This document shows, piece by piece, positions 57,890-64,000 of a stretch of 64,000 nt of DNA (positions are counted from its first letter, which is position 1; each line of letters starts with the position of its first letter). The notes under the pieces are model-generated. The model searched no databases. It saw nothing but the letters and a program-made list of their open reading frames with translations, and was not told the DNA's origin. Source of the DNA: Przewalskia tangutica (Eukaryota > Streptophyta > Magnoliopsida > Solanales > Solanaceae); contig CM056724.1 of NCBI GenBank assembly GCA_029844215.1, positions 31,534,446 through 31,598,445 of the forward strand, given 5' to 3'. A program made the translations under genes and the position numbers.

Positions 57890-58759
57890 CTACTGGTGTG
57901 CCCGCCGCCGGAGACTGTCTCCACCGCGGTTGCCTTTGCCAGAGTTTTGGCCTCCTCCGCTAGAGTTTTTATTATTTTTCTTGTTGTTTCCCTTGTGTCC
58001 ATGATTATTGTTGTTATTGTTCTGATTGTTATTATTGTGATTACCGTGAGAGGGGTTTTGGTAATCGCCATCGGAATTAGGGGAATTTACAACAAGAGTA
58101 GTCGAACCCGATTCACGGGCTACGCATTGGAGGATTGTCGATTCCTCTAAACCAAATTTGGATTTTGTAGTTTCAAAGCTATGCATGGGGTCATGTTGTT
58201 GAATATGAGTTACAAATTGAGCATATGCCTCCGTTAAACCTGCAATCATTTTCAATACCAAATGAGTGTTAGAGACATGTGCATCGACATTGGCCAATTG
58301 ATCGGCGAGGAGCTTGAGACGATTGCAATAAGCCGCAGTGGTCAGAAAGTATTCTAAGTGAGTGTTTGTAAATTGATTTTCAAGATGAACTTCTCGAGAA
58401 TGTTTATTGTCTTGGAAAATGGCGGTAATTCTTTTCCAAGCCTTCTCGGCCGAGTCATCGTTCACAAGAATTGAGTGGAGAATATCTTGTGATATTGTTG
58501 CATACATCCATTGCAATACGACAACGTCAAGACGGTGCCAAAGGTCAGGGTCAGCGGCCTTCGCGGCATCAATCGCCTTATTAGCTTTCTCATCCGTAGA
58601 GGGGATGATATGATCAAGAATATTGTGGACTCTTACGTGAACTTTGAATAGGAATGCCCAAAAGTGATATTGGCTGGAATCATTGTCCAACGTAATTGGA
58701 ATAATGGATTTGACGTTTGTTATGGCCAATCCTGGATGAAATTTTGGTTGATCGGTCAT
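57890..58759 (-). pseudogene. Copia gag (minus element)
   Basis: A 289-residue frame begins MTDQPKFHPGLAITNVKSII with PITLDNDSSQYHFWAFLFKV, the copia gag N-terminus. It has a UBN2-type capsid (LWHRLDVVVLQWMYATISQD; HLEYFLTTAAYCNRLKLLAD) and an N/G/K-rich nucleic-acid-binding tail without a CCHC knuckle. It is the longest intact frame in this element. The start ATG follows the primer site by about 80 bases. Confidence 0.88.
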
Positions 58760-58839
58760 GGTGGTCGACGATCGGGGAGGAGTTGTAGCGGAATAGAGGA
58801 TTGCAGCTAGGTTAAAAACAGAGGAAAAAGAAGAAGTGA

Positions 58840-58855
58840 CCTACTCTGATACCAT
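58840..58855 (-). promoter_or_regulatory. Copia primer-binding site (minus element)
   Basis: On the minus strand ATGGTATCAGAGTAGG directly follows the 5' LTR, complementary to the 3' end of initiator tRNA-Met. Confidence 0.83.
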
Positions 58856-59043
58856 AAAGGAATTCAATCCGGTGAGTCCTTTTATTGATATTGCTTGCAA
58901 TATATACATTAGTTACATGCATAATGTAAGGCTAGAAATTAGGGAAGATACTGATTAATTACAACATAATATATGCTAACCTAATCTAGAAGATTTACAT
59001 TGAATAAAACATATATATAATAATTCATATATTCTCACATTTT

Positions 59044-59517
59044 AACACTAGGGATTGAAAAACTATGAATTTGAGGCGGTTAAGGTAGTGTCCAATTGGC
59101 AATCGTATATTTTATTATAGATATAAGTATTCCCATAGTACAGTATACTATACCCCTATTATTTTATTTGCATATATATATATATATATATATGAAATTA
59201 GTGACGAATTGTGTCTTTAAATTGCTTGTAGTTAAAAGATTTTTTTGATAATCAGTCACTAGCTAATTCATTGCTAAATAGGATAAGTCAAGAATTTTGT
59301 TATTTTATTAGCTACATAATTTGTTCGTTGATTCATATTTTTAGCAGTGATAGGAGTTTTAAGTACTCTTATTATTAGTTGGTATGTTTATTTTTGAAGT
59401 GAGTACAGTAAATCTCTGATGCTAGCAGGACGTGCATTTAATTGCTCTTGTCTGTTAAACAGTGACCGTATGGTAAGTTCCAAAGTCTAGTGGGGCCCTT
59501 GTCCTTCCTTGTATATT
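59044..59517. other. Spacer with a TA microsatellite
   Basis: AT-rich DNA between two copia elements. A TA dinucleotide run lies at about 59173-59192. Nothing else was recognised. Confidence 0.55.
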
Positions 59518-59693
59518 TGATAAATATTAAATTTAGAATTGTACTTTAATTAGTAGTGTAATATTATCATAATTGTAAAGTTAGTATTCTTATAGAATAG
59601 AGATTTCTAGGTAGAATAGGAAGAAGATTTTCCTTGTAACTTGTATATATATGTCTTTCATTAATAAGAATAATCAAGAGATTATTTTTTTCA
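59518..59693 (+). mobile_element. 5' LTR of the last copia element
   Basis: TGATAAATATTAAATTTAG to ATTTTTTTCA, 176 bp, followed at once by a primer site TGGTATCAAGACTCTAGG (59694). The left edge is inferred from the TG...CA rule and typical length. The 3' LTR is outside the window. Confidence 0.72.
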
Positions 59694-59763
59694 TGGTATC
59701 AAGACTCTAGGTTCTCTTTACCTTGCTTTCGCTCCTCAAAATTGTCTTCTCTTTCTCGGATTT

Positions 59764-60744
59764 TTGCCAGACACCGCAACCCTCTCCCTCTCGGCTACTG
59801 TCCAAAGTCGCGGCCCTCTCTTCTCCAAAGATCCTTTCTCACAAATTCCCTTCTCTGAATCTTCGTGTTTTATTCATCACAGCATTCCTCCAACTCCTCC
59901 AAAGGAGGTTGATACGGCGTCTACTTCTACGACGGTTGTGCCCACTAAAGAAGCAGATCCAGAATTATGGGTCATGCTTGATGCCAATGTTCTGCAGTGG
60001 ATTTATGTCACTATCTCCTTGGATCTCTTACAGACGATTATGGAACCCAACTTCACAGCTATGGGGGCGTGGAATTGATTGCGTGACATATTCCAAGATA
60101 AAAGTCATTCTCGAATTGTTATCCTTGAGCAGGAATTTTCACATGTGGTTATGGTGAATTTTCAAAACGTTTCTTCTTATTGCAAACACCTCAAGGACTT
60201 GGCAGACCAACTCAACAACGTGGGGTCTCCTATTTCTAATAGTCGTCTAGTTCTTCAGATGGTTGCAGGCCTGTCAGAGGCCTATAGCGGTATTGCTTCA
60301 GTTATTAGTCAAAGTAATCCCCTGCCAGGATTTTTTCAAGCCCGTTCTATGCTTACTTTGGAAGAAGCCGGATTGGCTAAGAAAGTGGCGGTTGGGGCCA
60401 GCCCAGTCGTCATGATGACTGCTTCCAATTTTTCTCCTTCCAATCCAACCAACGAGACCCAAAATCACAACAACGGGGGTGGTAAGAAGGGCCAAAATCG
60501 GAAGAATAATGGCAAGAATCGTGGAAGCAATAAACGGGGGAAACCATCAGCAGCAGCGATTACAGAGCCGAGGCCCCTAAACGATGCGATGGGTCCCAGC
60601 GCCTCGCGGCCGCGGCTCGGTTATAGTGCGCGGCACCTCGATATCGATCGTTCTGGCGTCGCGGCCAACGTCTTCCAGTCGAATCACGGTTTGCACAGTA
60701 TGGGCGCGGCAAAGATTCGGATACTTGGGCCTCGCCCCCATTAG
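59764..60744 (+). pseudogene. Copia gag (last element)
   Basis: 59764-60075 and 60079-60744 are the same frame separated by TGA at 60076-60078, a CGA to TGA change. Capsid signatures are LWVMLDANVLQWIYVTISLD, HSRIVILEQEFSHVVM and YCKHLKDLADQLNN. The tail is N/G/K-rich. The last ~60 codons (60560-60720) are markedly GC-rich and contain GCGGCCGCGGC, unlike the rest of gag, and look inserted. Confidence 0.86.
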
Positions 60745-60756
60745 GCCCACCCTGCA

Positions 60757-61193
60757 GTGGGCCCCACTCAGACCGACATTGAAGTAGTGATGCACAAGCT
60801 TGGCTTGACTCAACCAGACCCTAATTGGTACATGGACACCGGCACCACTACCCACATGACATCCGACCAAGGTACTCTCTCATCTTATTCCAATTTGAGC
60901 ACTAATCGTGGTATAAATATTGGTAATGGCAATTTATTCCAATTAAGGGTTATGGTCATAAAACTTTGTCCCCTCCTCATCCATCACTTGTCCTGAAACA
61001 TACCCTTCATGCCCCAAAATTGATTAAAATTTTGATGTCTGTCCGTAAATTCACCACTGATAATTGGGTTTCTATTAATTTTGATCCATTTGGGTTTTCT
61101 GTGAAGGATTTCAAGATGGGGAGTCATCTCATGAGGTGTGACAGTAGGGGGGATCTTTATCCAATCACACCGAGTCTCAGCATCTTGCGTTAA
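60757..61193 (+). pseudogene. Copia protease (last element)
   Basis: Reads PDPNWYMDTGTTTHMTSDQG with an intact D-T-G triad, then LSTNRGINIGNGN. A frameshift near 60950 moves the flap and following region (LKHTLHAPKLIKILMSVRKF) to another frame. A stop precedes the pre-integrase. Confidence 0.86.
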
Positions 61194-61196
61194 GCT

Positions 61197-62060
61197 ATGT
61201 CATCCACTTTTGCAGCTTTTGCTTTTTCGTTGTGGCATGCTCGTCTAGGTCATCCAGGGTCGTCTATTTTATCTTCTTTAGATAGACATAAGTTTATTTC
61301 TTGTAAGAGTATGTGTATTACTCCACTTTGTCAATTATGTGCTTTGGGAAAAATTATTAAGTTACCATTTGTAGCTTCGAATTCTAATACTTCAATGCCA
61401 TTTGAGATTATTCATAGTGATTTATGGACATCTCCGGTTCTCAGTTATATGAGTCATCGTTATTATGTTTTATTCTTAGATGACTATTCTAAATATTTAT
61501 GGACGTTTTCAATTGCGAAAAAATCTCAAGTTTTTTTCCATTTTCATAAAATTTAGAACTTTCGTAAGAACGCAATTAGAACGGAAAATAAAAAACATTC
61601 AATGCGATAATGACAAAGAGTATGACAATGGGAAATTTATGGAGTTTTGTGCTCAAAATGGGATAATTTTTTGTTTTTCTTGTCCTCATACGTCTTCATA
61701 AAATGGGAAAGCTAAGCGAAAAATTCATACCATTAATAATATTGTCCGCACTTTATTGGTTCATTCTTCTGTTCCTCCATTATTTTGGCATCATGCGCTA
61801 CAAATGGCTTCCGATCTACTAAATATTCTTCCATCTAAATATTTGACATATTCATCCCCTCTCAAAGTGTTATACAATAAGACTCCATCATATTCTCATC
61901 TTAGGGTCTTCAGATGCTTATGTTATCCACTGTTTCCATCCACTATGATCAACAAACTTCAGGCACGTCTACTCCTTGTATATTTTTAGATTTTTTGTCA
62001 AATCACCGTGGTTATAAATGCTTTGATTTGTCCTCTAAATGAATCATCATTTGTCATCAT
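61197..62060 (+). pseudogene. Copia integrase (last element)
   Basis: Pre-integrase LWHARLGHPGSSILSSLDRH with CQLCALGKIIKLPF, then FEIIHSDLWTSPVLSYMSHR (first D). In the next frame come IQCDNDKEYDNGKF (second D) and a stop just before GKAKRKI, where the catalytic E reads K. 61756-61989 continues LLNILPSKYLTYSSPLKVLY and SYSHLRVFRCLCYP. Confidence 0.86.
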
Positions 62061-62164
62061 ATTCTCTTTGATGAATCCCAATTTCCCTTTTCTAAAGTAG
62101 AAAAACCCGTGCCTAGTTCTTATGATTTTTTGGATGAGGATGTCTCTCCCTATGTTCTCCGTCA

Positions 62165-62400
62165 TTTTTTTTTCAGATTCTTCATAAAAAATGACGTTAG
62201 CGCCGCGACCCTTAGGTGAGGCGCCACGGCGCTTGCCGGCCAGTGTCCAAACAGTTTCAATCCCGTCATTAGCGCCATGGCCCTGCAGGAAGCCGCGGCT
62301 AAAACTCGTAGCTCTGCGATTCTTCCAAGTCGCGACTCTTCCGACGATAATTTCCGAAATTTCTCAAAATTCCCCCAATCCAGCCCAGAGTCATGGTTCA
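62165..62400 (+). repeat. GC-rich palindromic island in the integrase-RT linker
   Basis: Phrases such as TTAGCGCCGCGACCCTTAGG, GGCGCCACGGCGC, TTAGCGCCATGGCCC and GCCGCGGC are packed into about 170 bases. The flanking linker is AT-rich. This resembles the CCGCGG islands of the other retroelements in style, but the motif differs. Confidence 0.6.
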
Positions 62401-63539
62401 GTCACTCGCAGTCAACGGGGTATTTTTAAACCAAAAAGATATTTTAATTTGAAATCTAATGTTCTTAAATCCCCCTTACTCTGTAATCATGTGTCTGCCT
62501 TAAATGACCCTAATTAGAAAATTGTCATGATCGGAGAATATAATGCTCTTATTGATAATAAGACGTGGGAGTTGGTACCCCATCCAGCTGGTGTTAATAT
62601 TATTCGGTCTATGTGGATTTTTGTTCATAAAGGAAAATTCTGATGTTTCATTTGCAAGGCATAAGGCTAGACTTGTAGGTGATGGTAAGACTCAGCAGGT
62701 TGGTGTGGATTGTGGTGAGACATTTATCCCGGTGGTCAAGTCGACTACCATTCGCAATGTGCTCAGCTTGGCTCTTTCAAAATCATGGCCCATTCATCAG
62801 CTAGATGTGAAGAATATTTTTCTACATGGTGATCTTCAGGAGATAGTGTATATGCATCATCCCTTGGGGTTCAGGATACTAGATATCCTAATCATGTCTG
62901 TTTATTGAAGAAGTCCTTGTATGAAGACGATCTTCACGCTTGGTATAAGAGGTTTCTTGACTATGTTTCGACTATGGGTTTTTCGCATGATGGATCGATA
63001 ATTCATTATTCATTTATCGTCGGGGTTCTTCCATGGCTTATATATTGTTATATGTTGATGATATTATCTTGACTGCCTCTTCTGATGCTTTGCGAAAGTC
63101 TATTATGACAATTCTCAATTCTGAGTTTGCCATGAAAGACTTGGGCTCATTGAGTTATTTTTTGGGGATCGCAGTCACTCGTAATGCAGGCGGATTGTTC
63201 ATATCACAGAGGAAGTATGCAGGAGAGATCATTGAGAGGGTTGAGATGTCATCTTGTAAGTCCACTTCTACTCCAGTTGATACTAAACCCAAGTTGGGTG
63301 TTGCAGCTGGCTCTCCCTATGAGGATCTGACCCGCTATCGCAGTCTTGTAGGAGCTCTTCAGTATCTGGCGTTCACGCGACCTGATATTAGATATGTCGT
63401 ACATCAGGTGTGTTTGTTCATTCATGATCCCAGAGTTGAACATATGAATGCGCTTAAACACATTCTTAGGTACATTCAGGGGACACTTGATTATGACTTG
63501 CATTTGTATCCCTCGTCGACGTCTACACTTGTCTCATAA
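62401..63539 (+). pseudogene. Copia reverse transcriptase (last element)
   Basis: The linker end (SQRGIFKPKRYFNLKSN) leads to EYNALIDNKTWELVPHPAGV, HKARLVGDGKTQQVGVDCGE and HQLDVKNIFLHGDL. The longest frame (63033-63539) contains LLYVDDIILTASSDALRKS with an intact YVDD, then KDLGSLSYFLGIAVTRNAGG and CKSTSTPVDTKPKL. At least three frameshifts or stops lie upstream of it, so no full enzyme is encoded. Confidence 0.88.
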
Positions 63540-63990
63540 ACAGATGTTGATTGGGGTGGTTGTCCTAACACCAGACGGTCTACGTCTGGCTATTGCATGT
63601 TTTTAAGTAATAACTTGGTCTCATGGTCTGTCAAACGTCAATCAACGCTTTCACGTTCAAGTGTAGAGGCCGAGTATAGAGGGGTTGCCAATGTGGTTTC
63701 TGAGTCATGTTGGTTACGAAATCTACTAGAGCTTCATTGTCCTATTGAGAAGGCTACCTTGGTATATTGTGATAATATAAGTGTCATCTACCTTTCTGGT
63801 AATTCAGTTCAACACCAGCGTACTAAACACATAGAGATGGATATTCAATTCACTTTGTTCGAGAGAAGGTACCCAAAGGACAAGTACGCGTCCGTCATAT
63901 CCCTTCAAGATTCAAATTGCAGACATCTTTACAAAGGGTCTTCCCTTGATCCTTTTAAAAAAAAATTAGAGACAGTCTCAGCGTACGAAG
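63540..63990 (+). pseudogene. Copia RNase H (last element)
   Basis: After TAA at 63537 the same frame continues TDVDWGGCPNTRRSTSGYCM, then SWSVKRQSTLSRSSVEAEYR and LVYCDNISVIYLSGNSVQHQ with RTKHIEMDIQF. A frameshift follows. The end near 63930-63960 resembles the D-I-F-T-K-G-L-P block. The purine tract lies at or beyond the window edge. Confidence 0.85.
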
Positions 63991-64000
63991 ACCGCCCGCT

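Larger units (their letters stand above)
54266..59037 (-). mobile_element. Degenerate copia element on the minus strand
   Basis: The ends AAAGGAATTCAATCC and TATATTCTCA (plus strand) define LTRs at 54266-54449 and 58856-59037. CATTTT flanks both sides (54260-54265 and 59038-59043). All copia domains are present in order, but split by stops and frameshifts. The purine tract (complement GCACCCCCGC) lies at 54452-54461. Confidence 0.85.
59518..64000 (+). mobile_element. Degenerate copia element, cut by the window end
   Basis: Contains, in order, 5' LTR, primer site, gag, protease, integrase, RT and RNase H, all in forward orientation and close in sequence to the element at 54266-59037. Frameshifts and stops occur in every domain. 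The 3' LTR would start just past the window. Confidence 0.85.

Overview
The window is plant nuclear DNA, from a eudicot by the look of its repeats, and it is almost entirely transposable elements nested in one another. The pointers are Ty1/copia and Ty3/gypsy LTR elements with plant-type primer sites, hAT, Stowaway and CACTA-like DNA elements, tRNA-derived SINEs, and a block of plant organelle DNA. The only intact host-type gene I can defend is a DUF4228/PADRE protein at 3435-3935 on the minus strand. I cannot name the species.

Layout. 1-5.4 kb: CACTA-like ends, two SINEs (one with a perfect 14-bp target duplication), a hAT miniature element, the DUF4228 gene and a Stowaway element. 5.4-5.6 kb: an antisense, strongly diverged large-subunit rRNA fragment. 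5.6-16.3 kb: at least three head-to-tail copies of one long LTR (minus orientation), interrupted by a truncated gypsy element and by a piece of another long LTR. 16.6-20.6 kb: a CACTA-like end holding a hAT element, then decayed LRR-kinase, LINE and Ulp1-protease fragments. 20.6-31.5 kb: a long LTR-like element bounded by the 5-bp duplication GTAGT. It is split by about 6.9 kb of organelle DNA (23.4-30.3 kb) that carries fragments of plastid 23S rRNA, ndhD and psbA, mitochondrial sdh3, and a mitochondrial-plasmid RNA polymerase.

31.6-49.2 kb: a large copia element (LTRs 31984-33531 and 47657-49166), preceded by the 3' end of a second copy. Its gag is broken by a hAT element and a 258-bp tandem duplication. 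Its integrase is broken by a 6966-bp gypsy element that has gag and protease but no recognisable polymerase or integrase. 49.8-54.2 kb: a rearranged copia element whose gag-protease-integrase block is inverted relative to its RT-RNase H block. 54.3-59.0 kb: a degenerate copia on the minus strand. 59.5 kb to the end: another degenerate copia on the plus strand, cut by the window edge.

No element in the window looks autonomous now; each has stops, frameshifts, missing domains or altered catalytic residues. The most unusual signal is a set of CpG-rich palindromes, typified by GGCACCGCGGTGCC. They recur, with variable copy number, in the LTRs and leaders of unrelated gypsy and copia elements. Similar but different GC-rich palindromes sit in the other retroelements here.
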